A stretch of 64,000 nt of DNA from Brachionus plicatilis (Eukaryota > Rotifera > Eurotatoria > Ploima > Brachionidae). The stretch's first letter is position 1. Each line of letters starts with the position of its first letter. Made by a program: the position numbers and the translations under genes. Shown one piece after another: positions 25,027-34,994 of the stretch. The notes below the pieces were generated by a model that saw only the letters and a program-made list of their open reading frames with translations, did no database searches and was not told the origin of the DNA. The DNA lies in the NCBI GenBank assembly GCA_010279815.1, contig QEOQ01000663.1, forward strand, positions 336,511 to 400,510, written 5' to 3'.

Positions 25027-25657
25027 ATGAAAGCTTTGAAGTTGGTCGTTGTGGGTGATGGCTCCGTTGGCAAAACATGCATGCTCATATCTTATACAAA
25101 AAATGAGTTTCCTGTAGACTATGTGCCCACTGTTTTCGAAAATTATGATGCCACAGTCCTAATTAGCTCAACACCTTATAACTTGAGTTTTTTCGACACA
25201 GCCGGCCAAGAGGAATATGACCGGCTTCGGTCGATTTCTTACCCCAAAACTGATGTATTTTTAGTTTGTTTTAGTGTAATCAAGCCTTCGTCATTTGAAA
25301 ACGTTAGAACTAAATGGGTGCCTGAGATACTTCATCATTGTCCGAATGTTACCTTTCTAATTGTCGGAACTCAAATTGATCTAAGGGAAGATTCGGAAAT
25401 TATTAAAAATTTAAGTAGAAATAACCAAAAGCCGATTACTTTCGAACAAGGAGATCGATTGAGCAAAGAGCTAAAGGCATTTAAGTATGTCGAATGTTCA
25501 GCTTTGACACAAGTAAAAAAAGAAATTAAAATTCAACAAAAATATCAAAGAAATTTTATTTTAGAAAGGGTTGAAATTTGTTTTTGACCAAGGGATTTGT
25601 GCTGGTACCAGACAAAAGCCTGTGGTAAGTGGTAAGAAAAAATGTGATATTTTGTAG
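25027..25657 (+). CDS. Cdc42-like GTPase paralogue 3, most diverged (2 exons)
   Basis: Rho-family GTPase, 192 residues. Exons are 25027-25512 and 25565-25657 with a 52-bp intron at the conserved position. An unspliced reading adds a spurious basic tail through the intron and is not the product. Key catalytic residues persist (Lys16, Thr17, Thr35, Gln61, GTQIDL, ECSAL). Regions that contact partners have changed. The P-loop is GDGSVGKT (Ala13Ser) and the effector loop is [11 protein letters not shown] (Asp38Glu, Ala41Asp, Val42Ala). Switch II is [13 protein letters not shown] (Asp63Glu, Pro69Ser, Leu70Ile, Gln74Lys). The C-terminus reads SGKKKCDIL with CaaX CDIL. An AATAAA at 25665 overlaps the gene end closely. 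Altered effector choice is inferred from these positions and not shown. Confidence 0.93.
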
Positions 25658-25893
25658 TAAAAGCAATAAATTTTTTTTTTATTGTAATTTATTTAATAAA
25701 TTTTGTTGCTTTGTATCCACTCATGTTGTTATTTAACTTTTCATTGTTTTAAAAAATTTTAAAAGCTTTTAAACAGTCTTTATTCGAGATAAGATAAATA
25801 TTTAACTAATTAACTATGTAATTAGTGAAGCGATGTGATTCTGGGTTTATAAATTGAATTCTGGGAAACTTAATTAAGAAAAAAAAAACAAAA

Positions 25894-26019
25894 ATGTTCA
25901 TCCGAAGCTGCTACTCGTTGCCGGTTATTGTTGCCCCATTTACCACAACAATTGTGTCATCAACTGTGACTGCCACTAGCTATCGCACTTGCTCAACGTT
26001 TTTTACCAGTCTATGGTAG
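25894..26019 (+). CDS. Possible 41-residue ORF in a GC-rich island
   Basis: A short island (about 25890-26020) is strikingly GC-rich for the locus. It opens with ATG at 25894 and ends in TAG at 26017-26019. The predicted peptide is Ser/Thr/Val-rich and mostly hydrophobic (SLPVIVAPFTTTIVSSTV). The complementary strand is open over part of the same stretch (VAVTVDDTIVVV), so the coding strand is uncertain. No family is recognised. It may be a small gene, an exon or a gene fragment. Confidence 0.25.
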   Translation: MFIRSCYSLPVIVAPFTTTIVSSTVTATSYRTCSTFFTSLW

Positions 26020-26723
26020 ATAATTTTGAAGCAATTTTTTTAATGTTTTTAATTATTTAAACAATTATTTAATTTAAATCTAATTTAAAAAAGAGAAATA
26101 ATAGTCTATTTTAGCCATTTAAAAATAGATAATTTGTAATTTTCTCTTTTATTAAATTAGATTTAAATAAGATCTTTTATAAATTAATTACCGGTAATAA
26201 AATATTTAATAATTGAAATTTTTTCATTGATTTAAATTAATTTTCGTTTTAAATGACGAAAAATTTTTGAAAATTTTCTAAAGTTAAATTAACTAAAACT
26301 TAGTATAGATAAATTCATGAGTTTTACTGAGTTTAGCGCAACGTTAAAAAAAACATTTACGGTAACTTAATTTATATAGTCAAAAATAAAATTAAGTTAC
26401 TGTGAAAATATAATTTTTGATAAAAAATTATTTTAAAATTAATTTTTATTTTCTATTTGAATTCTGCACAAAAAAATCAAAAAATTGAGTTTTGTAAATG
26501 TAATTTTTAAATTCAAATTTAAATTTTTAATTCAGTACTAGTGTGTAATTTTGGGTGCTTAATGCCATTTTAAAACTTTAGATTTTTCAGAATTTGATGC
26601 ATCGTTAAATATTAAAAATTGGGATAAAAGTGCATAAGCGAAAGTGATACCTATTTGCGCTTGGTGTCCTCGATCTTCATTTATTTTTTTGAATAAAAAA
26701 TTTGAAAAAATTCAAAAACTTTT
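26020..26723. other. AT-rich intergenic region
   Basis: No gene is visible. It includes short inverted stretches such as the aaattagatttaaat-type blocks near 26070 and 26155, and the target duplication of the MITE that follows. Confidence 0.4.
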
Positions 26724-27048
26724 GAGGTTGTGAATTTCATTTCAATTCGATCGTGTCAATTCAGAAAAATTTGAATAACTATAAGGAATAATTTAGTTCT
26801 ATAAAATGCTTAATGTTAAAGCAACTTTGCTTAATCCGAAAATATGTGTCTGCAAAAACTCTGCATTGTACTTACACAATTGATTAAAATACTTTTTAAT
26901 GGCGTGCAAATTTTGCAGACCTATTTTACTGCATTAAGCAAATTTGCTTATAATTAAGCATTTTATAGAACTAAATTATCATTTTTAATAAAGTTATTCA
27001 AGTTTTTCTGAATTGAAAAGATCGAAATGAAATGAACTTCACAACCCC
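26724..27048. mobile_element. MITE, GGGGTTGTGAAG family, 325-bp copy
   Basis: Left end GAGGTTGTGAATTTCATTTC and right end GAAATGAACTTCACAACCCC form terminal inverted repeats of about 29 bp with few mismatches. A perfect 9-bp target duplication AAAACTTTT flanks it (26715-26723 and 27049-27057). The interior matches the 13944 copy, including the inverted aagcaactttgctta and aagcaaatttgctta blocks. It is non-coding. Confidence 0.92.
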
Positions 27049-27344
27049 AAAACTTTTAAAAATCTATTACTTAAAAATATACAATAGACTAGATTTTTGG
27101 AATTCTATTATTAAAAAAAAACAAGATTTACCATTTTTTTTAAATGCTGAATGGTAGGTTCTCAAAAGGAATCTTTTTTTTTATTAAAAAAAATCTAATG
27201 TTAAGTATATTTTTGAAAAGCTAATTTTTTAAAGGTTTTTTATTTTACTAAATTGTATATTTTTTATTTTTAAATCATAAAATACCTGACCTCAAAATGA
27301 CAGTAATTTTTAACTCATTTTTTTTGGCGGTTTGCAGACAAAAA

Positions 27345-28325
27345 TAATACTGATGATGAAGTCACCAACAGCAAGAGAAGCTATTCAAGAATAAATAGGA
27401 TAAAAAAACAAGTGAAAATTTTCTTATTTTTCCGAATTTTGATGATGTTTTCAAGCTATAAACGGACGCAAGTGATATTGGTATAGCAGGTGTGCTTTCT
27501 CAAAAAAGAAATGGTGAATGGAAACCGATAGCAAATTGGAGTAGACAGTTGAACTCTGCAGAAAAAAATTAATCAACAACAGAAAAAGAAGCCTTAACAA
27601 TAGTGTGCGGTGTTGACCATTTTCGTAATTATCTTTATGGTCAAGTATTCATTATTTGCACTGAACATCAATCTTTGAAATAGATGTTCAACATAAAAGA
27701 GCTGCAATCAAGAAAAGCAAGATGGATAATGAAAGTAAGTGAATATCAATTCGAAATTTAATACAAACCTGGAAAGAAGAACGGGAACGCTGATGGTCTC
27801 TCGCGTTGGCATAATATAAAAGAAAGTCACGAAGGAATGAATGGCGAGGAAGATAGGATCATTGAGAGCATTCCAGGGACCAATCTGATAGGCTTTCAGA
27901 CAAATGATGTAAATCCTCAGTTGCATTACAAGGAAATCGTAACAGTTGTAAGCTGGAAAGACGAATCGGATAATCGACCGCAAAATGAAGGTTTAAGTGG
28001 CGATCTCAGAACTTGTTGATTACAATGGGACAGATTAAAAGTAATAAATTGCGTGTTGTATAGGATATAGAAAATATGTGATAATCAATTACGGTATCAA
28101 TAGATTGTCCCTCGAACGATGAGAAAAGATATTCTGAGGCAAATGAATAGTTCAGAATTAGGTGGACATTATGGAATGACAAAATAGCTGGGATGATCGA
28201 ATCAAAATATTACTGGCCTGGGCAGCATAAAGAAAAAGACAAATATGTTCGAAATTGTATTAAGTGTAAAGAGGCTAAAACCAACGGAATCTTCAAAAGA
28301 GGACCCATACAGCCATTTAATTGAA
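27345..28325 (+). pseudogene. Ty3/gypsy pol remnant (RNase H and integrase N-terminus)
   Basis: The plus-strand frame, broken by several stops, reads DASDIGIAGVLSQKRNGEW and STTEKEALTIVCGVDHFRNY, the RNase H domain of Ty3/gypsy polymerase. KPGKKNGNADGLSRW marks the end of RNase H. Further on, RTMRKDILRQMNSSELGGHYG and YVRNCIKCKEAKTNG form the H2C2 zinc-binding head of integrase. It stops at GPIQPFN, where the hAT element at 28316 begins. Protease and most of the reverse transcriptase are missing upstream. Confidence 0.85.
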
Positions 28326-28900
28326 ATTAAAAAAAGTCAAGTGTCAAGTGTAAGTGTAAGTATTACATAATACTTGGACTTAAACTTGCACCCAAAGTAT
28401 TTTCAAGTGTCATACTTACACTTACACTTGAACATTTTTAAATTTGAGTTTTTCCTTTGGCAAAATTTAAGGTCCAAAAGATTGGCAAAAGTTAACTTAT
28501 TTTTCTTTCATTGATATTTTGAAAAATTAAATGCTAATAATTTATAACAAACGCAAGAAAACCAAGCGATTAATGAACAATACGGAAACGAAAATGATAT
28601 TTTTATATCGAGGCGTAGAAAAACATTAACTGAGCAAGATACCACAGGCGAAAATATTATATAACTCTTATTTTTTTTTCAGTCGTCAAATAAAATAATA
28701 CAAAATTGTTTTAATTTTTAGCATAGTTGTTTAAAAGTCATAAAGTAAAAACCTTTTGACTTGACTTGAAATTTTTTTTTCTAACAAAAGTCATTTCAAA
28801 GACTTTGTGATAAAAATGGCCACCTTAATGGCTACATGGAACGGAAAAAGACTTTTTAAAAAAATAACAAAATTTCAAGTAAAGTTAAAGGCCTTTTTTT

Positions 28901-29037
28901 CAGAGCTGTTTTAAAGTCCAAGTCTTAAGTCAAGTCCAAGTCCGGATTTTTTTTTTCATTTTTAAAAGTCCAACCAAATGACTTTATTTTTTTTTAAAAA
29001 TGGTTTAGACTTTTTTTTGGGACTTTTTAACACTCTG
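28901..29037. mobile_element. hAT-type MITE nested in the hAT transposon
   Basis: Left end CAGAGCTGTTTTAAAGTC and right end GGGACTTTTTAACACTCTG are inverted complements with few mismatches. Internal AAGTCAAGTCCAAGTCC is shared with the 40728-40815 copy. The flanking T-rich octamers (cttttttt and tttttttt) are compatible with an 8-bp duplication. A partial relative starts at 28723 (CATAGTTGTTTAAAAGTC). Confidence 0.8.
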
Positions 29038-29199
29038 TTTTTTTTTTATTAAAAAAAGTTTCAGAATCAAGTCAGTGACTTGACTTAGAAAAATACTCAA
29101 GCCGAATACGAAATACTCAGCCGCTTTAGATTTTTTTGAGTTTCAAACCCAGTTCGCTGCAAAACATACTGAGCAAATCAAGTTTACTTGTATTATTAA

Positions 29200-30740
29200 T
29201 ATTTAATTTTTAACAAGGTTTATTCAGAAAGGCTTGGTGCAACTTCTCATCTTAACTAGCAACTTGAGGACCATAAAGTTTTAGAAAACTGGATAGAATC
29301 TTATTGCAAGCGTCGAACTAGAGGGAAATCAAAAATAAATTTAACCGATAATGAACTGAATTTAGTGGAATTTTTTTGAACCCAAATACAGCCATTCAGG
29401 AATTTAAAAATCCGTTTTTACGCGTGATTTTGACAGTTCCTTACTTATCTTCATACATTTTCAAAATCAATGCTTCCACAGGTTAAAAAAAAAACTGAAA
29501 ATTAATCTAGAGTGAAAATTAAAAGGTGCCCTTTTAATTTGTTTGATTACTGATTTGTGGTCAGGTCAAAATAAGGAACATATTTTAGCTGTTCCAACGT
29601 GCCTGATGTACAAAAGTTTTTTAAAAGAAATTAGAGTTATTGGTATGCGAAAATTGCCAGGACATGCTACTGCTGAGACAATTAAATATTACCTTGAGAA
29701 TATCATTAATCATTTTGAGTTCGATAAAACAAAAATTACAGGTGTTGTTTGTGATCAAATTTCATCTCTTGTAAAACTATTTAAACAGAACCAAAATATG
29801 ATGTTTGATGATGCAATTGAAAAACTAGATTTAAATATGAATAATTTTAGAGAAGTTAAAGATGGAGAGCTTGAGTTCGATCAATCTAATTAGATTGATG
29901 ATCAAAACGATCTATATGAGATAACTCAAAGAGCAAATTCTAAATCTTTGGTATGCAGTTTTGAAAATGTAGACATTGAGATTTATCGTGTGGTAGAAGA
30001 ACCAGTACCTTTTTTCGATTATTATTTAATCAATCAAAGGTTAGAAGACGAACAAATACAGGAAGATGTTGATGATAAGGAAAATGATTATTTATAAATG
30101 ATTAAACTTTTTAAAAGAGAATGAATGTCCAATTTCAAGAGTCGAGTTAGTTAACTATCTTAAGATTTTAAATATGTTGTATTCGCTATGCCTGTTATCG
30201 TAAAAATCCGATTGGCATATTGGAGACTTGATACCAAGTTAAAAATAGTAATAATAAACGTGACTTTATTAATAAATAATCATCAAGGTGAATGTAAAAA
30301 ACTTGTTGAAAAACTTATTTAAGGGTTAAGCAAACGTTCCGAATATGAATTTAATTCAAACACATATTTGCTAGCTACAATATTGAATATTTCAAGAATG
30401 GATTATTGGTGTAACAAACCATACGATAGTCAAGTCAAGAGCATATGAAACCCCTATTGAAACGTAAAGAGATCCGATTCTTGAAAAAATTTGTAGAGAA
30501 AAAGATCATTTCTTCGAGATGCAACTAATATTCGAAAGTCTAAAAAGTCTTATTGGAATGAGAATTCCTAAAAGTTTCCAATTATGATTCAATTAGCAAA
30601 AAAATTTTTCAAATACCAGCCGAGTTCTTAAATTGAACAATTTTTTAGCATATCTGGTGTTAGACAGTAAAAGATCACAGAAGATAAAAGAAGAGAATTA
30701 CATGAAAAAAGTATTACTAAGAGTAAATGATGATCTTTCG
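29200..30740 (+). pseudogene. hAT transposase, degenerate
   Basis: The transposase gene of the surrounding hAT element. In order, the translation gives PQVKKKTEN (end of the N-terminal region) and ITDLWSGQNKEHILAV, the catalytic-core signature that resembles TTDLWSS of hAT enzymes. It then gives GHATAETIKYYLENI and ITGVVCDQISSL, where TDNASNM is usual. At the C-terminus it gives MIQLAKKFFKYQ, then FFSISGVRQ and KSITKSK, the hAT dimerisation block. The longest intact stretch is 29543-29893. At least several stops and frameshifts interrupt it, so it cannot encode a working transposase. Confidence 0.8.
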
Positions 30741-31034
30741 AATACAAATGTTTAAATTCAAAGAGTATTTATTTGTTTTTATTTTTATAAATTTCGATAT
30801 TTTTTACAAAGATTATTACACTATTTAACTCTAAACCTATTTAAATATAAATATATACCAGAAATTTTAAAATTTTAAACCTTATTTTGTTGCTTTAGTA
30901 ATAAGTCAAACTTGAAAAATTCGACCGATCAGGTGTAAGTGTAAGTTTGATACTTGAAAATACTTTTAGTTTAAGTCCAAGTATTATCTAAAATTTACAC
31001 TCATACTTGACACTTGACTTTTATCAAGTTTAAT

Positions 31035-31475
31035 TGAATAGTTTTATATCCTGCTGTTTGGTTTGCAAAATATTTGTGACTTAGCTTTTGATCCCCATTT
31101 AAGAGTGTCACCCGATCATGACTATGTTGACTTTTGTGTAGTTGGATGAGATCACCACGCGTGAATCTCTCTTCCAAGGTGCTCCAACCAATAGCTTCTA
31201 TTCACTCGACGAATGGTTTATCCTTAATTTCTGGTACAAGTTTCGAGAATCGTACTTAATTAGCGATCCAAAACTTTGCAAGGAACGGAGATGAGAGAGA
31301 CAGGGCCACCCTTTTTATGTATTGGTAATGCATTAGCAATTTTCCAATCAGCAGGCACTTCCAATAAGATCAAAGACTTCTTTAAGAAGTCCGGCTAGCG
31401 ACTCAGCTGACTTATCACTGTTTAAAAATCTTAGTTTTTTCAATACCTTGTCAGGAGTAACGACGTCCTCAATTT
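31035..31475 (-). mobile_element. LINE reverse-transcriptase remnant with internal deletion
   Basis: Minus-strand reading gives VTPDKVLKKLRFLNSDKSAE and LLKEVFDL. Then, after a shift, it gives ANALPIHKKGGPVSLISVPC and KVLDRLIKY, the N-terminal RT block usually written ANVTPIFKKG...RPVSLTS. It then jumps directly to GWSTLEERFTRGDLIQLHK, a block normally found after the RT domain. The catalytic middle is therefore deleted. This GC-richer family differs from the AT-rich LINEs at 8.7 and 42.6 kb. Confidence 0.7.
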
Positions 31476-31739
31476 ATCATGTACCAATTTTTCTAAATTT
31501 TTACCATTTTGTTGTACTGAATTCTATTTATGTTAAGTAAAAGATAATAAGAGATATTTTTACACTCAAATTTCAACTCAAATAACCATATACATTTTTG
31601 TGATATAAGTGTATTTGAAATTCCAATAATTTACATTTCCATAATATCTTCTTTCAAACAAACATTATTTAGCTCGTTTAATAGAACATGACTATTTAAA
31701 CTCAAATCCAATATTGAAGAAAATAAGCTAGTAGCAAAT
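31476..31739. other. AT-rich spacer between LINE remnant and MITE
   Basis: Nothing recognised. Confidence 0.3.
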
Positions 31740-31944
31740 TAGTGTTGGTAACCGTCAGAGAATATCGGTCCATTTTGAAATCGGTTTTTGTTATCATTTT
31801 AAAGGTCAAAAAACGGTCTGATTTTTTTCACCCCCAAAAAATACGGATAAAAAATGCTGGGGGCCAAAAACACTGACAAAATTATTGCGGGAGGCCTCTT
31901 AAATCGTGAAATTTAAGTGGCCGCTAGTACGGTTCCCAACACTA
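31740..31944. mobile_element. hAT-like MITE with AGTGTTGGTAACCGT ends
   Basis: The left end AGTGTTGGTAACCGT (31741-31755) and right end ACGGTTCCCAACACT (31929-31943) are inverted complements at 14 of 15 positions. The interior is GC-richer than its surroundings (ctgggggccaaaaac, gcgggaggcctc). No open frame is present. An exact 8-bp duplication is not obvious. The C/TAGTGTTGG start is typical of hAT ends. Confidence 0.75.
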
Positions 31945-32095
31945 TAGAAAATCGCATCACAGAAAGCTGATTCTTCCATGTGTATCTTTAGTATCTAAAA
32001 ACTAACGTGAAATTTGCTTTAGAAAAAGTTGAATCATCAAATATTCAAAACTTAAATGAATCATTATTATAATAGGATATTCCTTTTTTAAAATT

Positions 32096-32323
32096 TTGCT
32101 AAATCAACATCATGATAATCAAGAAAAACAAGAAAATTGTTCAAAATTGATAATTATAGATTTAAATTTTAAATGTAATAGACTAAAATGCATGTTTCCC
32201 GGAATTCAACTGAAATCTCAAGAATTAGATAAAGCTTTGACTGGATGCCTTAACACACTTGAAAGGGGAAGTTATTTTTCCAATGAGCATTTAAACTTAA
32301 ATTTTCAAGTTAATTTCAAGTAA
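32096..32323 (+). pseudogene. Uncharacterised coding-like fragment
   Basis: A 75-codon open frame with balanced codon use for this genome (CMFPGIQLKSQELDKALTG), ending in TAA. The start is not an ATG, so it would need an upstream exon, and no family is recognised. It lies just left of the MULE. A second coding-like scrap (KIEEFFSLKNSNTKNDD, 34330-34485) lies just right of it. They may be two parts of one older element or gene split by the MULE insertion (inference). Confidence 0.3.
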
Positions 32324-32504
32324 AATAATGAAATGATATCATATAAAGTTAATCAAATAAAACCATGAAGCTCATCTTTTATTGAAATAAAAAAGATATA
32401 TTATTGCTCTTTAACACAAGATGAAAATAACCAATTTTAAATGATATTGGTAATGAAAATTTTTGATGGCTAGAAAGAAATAAAATTCGAGAACAAAAAA
32501 AAGA

Positions 32505-34350
32505 CGTGTAACATTATCTCGAAAGATAAAAATCTCAACAGTTAAAAATATCGAAAAAAATATCGATTCAGAATTTTTTATTTTATCTCGAAAATATTTT
32601 CTAGACCAAAAATTTTTCTTAAAAATAAATCTCGAATATAAAAATCTCGAATAATTTAAATAACAAAATAATTGTAATATATTATTGTAATTAATGAATA
32701 GCTTATTTTGCTCTTTAAATTTTTTTAAGATTTGCTTTTACATAAAGGAAAAAAATTATTTAAATTAAATATTTCTCAAATCAAAATTGTAACAATGAAT
32801 AGCTCACCATTCGTCAATAAGTTTAGGTCGAACAAAAATTACAGAGCAACGGAAGATCAAGTTCTAGCCAAAAAAAAAGGATTTTGATCTTGACCAGCTG
32901 ATTGCTCAATTTTGTGTACATGTTTATAAAGAAGAAGGTGATTCTTTTTTGCTAAATATCTCAGGAAAAACAACTTGTTTAAATCCTCCGTTTATTTTAA
33001 CACAAAGTCATTTAAAATCTCATTTTCCAGCTCCAAATGATAAAGATAAAAATAAGATTAACTGGATCTTAAATAAAAAGCTAAAAATTCAAACGATGTC
33101 CCTCGCTCTTTTATTTGAGAAAGTCTACTTGAATTATCCTTCAAATTTTTAAGAAATTTAAGTAAAAAAGAGGCGATTAGAAAAATGATTATTAGAATAA
33201 GAAATGAAGGCGTTAATAGAACTAATTTTTATGCTAAGTGTATTGAAAACTAAACTATTCCTAATGATTTGCAATTAATATTTAAAAAAAAATTATTTTA
33301 TTTTGAGGTTTCAGCTAAATTATTTCCGGATTCATCAAGATTAATTATTTTTACAACTTAAATAATTTAATATTATTAAACAGCAATTCAGAGTGGTATG
33401 CAGATGGTACCCGTGATATATCTCCTACTTTCTTTATGTAAGTTTATTCTATTCATATTATAATCAATGGTACTTCTTTTCCTACGCTCTATAGCTTATT
33501 GCCAGACAAGAAACAAAAAACTTATATTAAGTTTTTCAAACTATTAAAAACCAATTATTTAATTCTCCTCAGTCTGTTAACTGTGACTTTGAAAAAGCTG
33601 CTATCAATGGTATTAAGCAGATATTTAAATCTGAAATTCATGGCTGCTTTTTTCAATTGTCTCAAGCATGGTATCGTCGTATAGAATTAAAAATAAAAGA
33701 ATGGATACTAATCTTAAATTTACGAAAACAATCAGAAAATTCCAAACATTAGCTTTTTTACCTTGTTCAGATGTAGTTATAGGTTTCAATTTAATTAAGA
33801 GAAGTTTTCCTAACTAGTTAAATGGCTTAATTGATTACATTGAAAATAATAACGTCGGGAATAAAATTAAAAAAGCTAGATTACGTATTGAATTATGGAA
33901 TGTCCACGACAGAGTAAAGCTCAACTTACCAAGAAAAAACAATAATATTGAGTCATGACATTCAAGAGTAAAACTTGATGCTAGAAACAATTTAACGATT
34001 AATAAAGTTGTGTAACTTTTTAAATTGGAACAAAGCAATATGGAGTCGGATTTGGCTAAAGTTTTAAGTGGCGTTGTTATTGTTGTTATTGTTGTTTTTA
34101 TTGTTATTGCAAAATAATAAGCAAATCAAAAAAGATAATTGTATCAAACGTTTGGTTGAAACTAATAAAAGTGATCAAATAAAAACATTTATTAATGGCA
34201 TGTGTGAAACACTAAATCTTTGATTATTAAAAAACATTTATATTATTAATAAATTTTCGGTTTTCGAGATTTTTTTTTCGAGAATAAAAATATATTAAAA
34301 TTTCGAGATTTACGTTTTGAGATTTTTACTTGACAAGATTATGTCCAATT
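32505..34350 (+). mobile_element. Mutator-like element (MULE), decayed
   Basis: The ends carry imperfect inverted repeats. The left reads ACATTATCTCGAAAGATAAA followed by AATCTCAACAG near 32512. The right, complemented, reads ACATAATCTTGTCAAGTAAA followed by AATCTCAAAACG. Many TCTCGA subrepeats sit just inside both ends. The interior holds a broken FLYWCH-MULE transposase on the plus strand. Exact boundaries and the expected 9-bp duplication could not be fixed by eye. Confidence 0.7.
32815..34110 (+). pseudogene. FLYWCH-MULE transposase, degenerate
   Basis: The plus-strand pieces follow the order of MULE transposases. First comes a FLYWCH-like start (NKFRSNKNYRATEDQVL). Then comes WYADGTRDISPTFFM, where the first catalytic Asp lies, then INGTSFPTLYSLLPDKKQKT and CDFEKAAINGIKQIFKSEI with the second Asp. 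HGCFFQLSQAWYRRI (C2H-like) follows, and the C-terminal LWNVHDRVKLNLPRKNNNIE and LFKLEQSNMESDL close it. Frames change at several points and stops interrupt, so it is inactive. The same C-terminal block occurs at 11800. Confidence 0.75.
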
Positions 34351-34485
34351 CCCCAAAAAATTGAAGAGTTTTTTAGCTTAAAAAATTCTAACACTAAAAA
34401 TGATGATTTAATATGTGAGACTTTAAAATCAAAAGGTTATGTTAGTATAAAACACGAACAAGAGGAATCGCCATCTCAGCATTAA
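34330..34485 (+). pseudogene. Coding-like fragment right of the MULE
   Basis: An open frame runs into TAA at 34483-34485 and reads CPIPQKIEEFFSL, then DDLICETLKSKGYVSIKHEQ. Composition is coding-like but there is no ATG and no recognised domain. It overlaps the right end of the MULE, so the left part may be read-through of the inverted repeat. Confidence 0.3.
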
Positions 34486-34994
34486 ATTGTGGAATTGTGA
34501 ATGATACCATCGAAAATTATGAAAACAATAAAAACAAAATATTCTATTTTCGATTTAATAATTTTAATTTAAATATAATAGGATTACAAAAGTAACTCCC
34601 ATTTAAAAAAAATTAGAAGCATACCACTTCATACTTTTTCAAAAATGTATGAAAATTTTTATTTAAAGACGAAAATATACACCATTTCTTCTTTAAATTT
34701 TTCTTAAAAATTTTAAATATTTATTTTATTTTATTTAATTATACTTATTTTTATTAGCCTGAAGAAGATAAATAGGTCTACAAAACCGATCGTTTTTTTT
34801 CCTTTGAAAAAAATTAATTAATTAACGTTTAAAAAAGAAAATTGATTTGGAATTGTTGATCGATTCATCGAAATTTTATTAAAACAAAGATTGGGAATAG
34901 AAAATTAATGACAGAATATTTATTTGGAATAGTCAAAACATAAGCATTGATATAATTATAATTACCGAAAACTACCATGTTATCTGTTAATTAA
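34486..34994. other. AT-rich spacer
   Basis: Nothing recognised apart from general low complexity. Confidence 0.3.

Larger units (their letters stand above)
28316..31038 (+). mobile_element. hAT DNA transposon, decayed, with ~95-bp terminal inverted repeats
   Basis: The left arm (about 28336-28432) and right arm (about 30927-31023) are inverted copies sharing AGTCAAGTGTCAAGT, AATACTTGGACTTAAAC, AGTATTTTCAAGT and CTTACACTTACAC. A 10-bp direct repeat TTTAATTGAA lies just outside (28316-28325 and 31029-31038). It may be the target duplication, slightly longer than the 8 bp typical of hAT. Inside is a degenerate hAT transposase on the plus strand (29200-30740). A smaller MITE (28901-29037) has inserted near the left end. 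The element separates a gypsy remnant from a LINE remnant. Confidence 0.85.

Noticed and set aside
25513..25587. Basic C-terminal extension of Cdc42-like copy 3
   Set aside because: This is the intron read through. Splicing at 25512/25565 restores the conserved KGL-x-x-VFD block and a CaaX box.
27708..28019. 91-codon minus and 60-codon plus frames
   Set aside because: Both lie in the gypsy pol remnant, out of register with its RNase H and integrase motifs or on the opposite strand.
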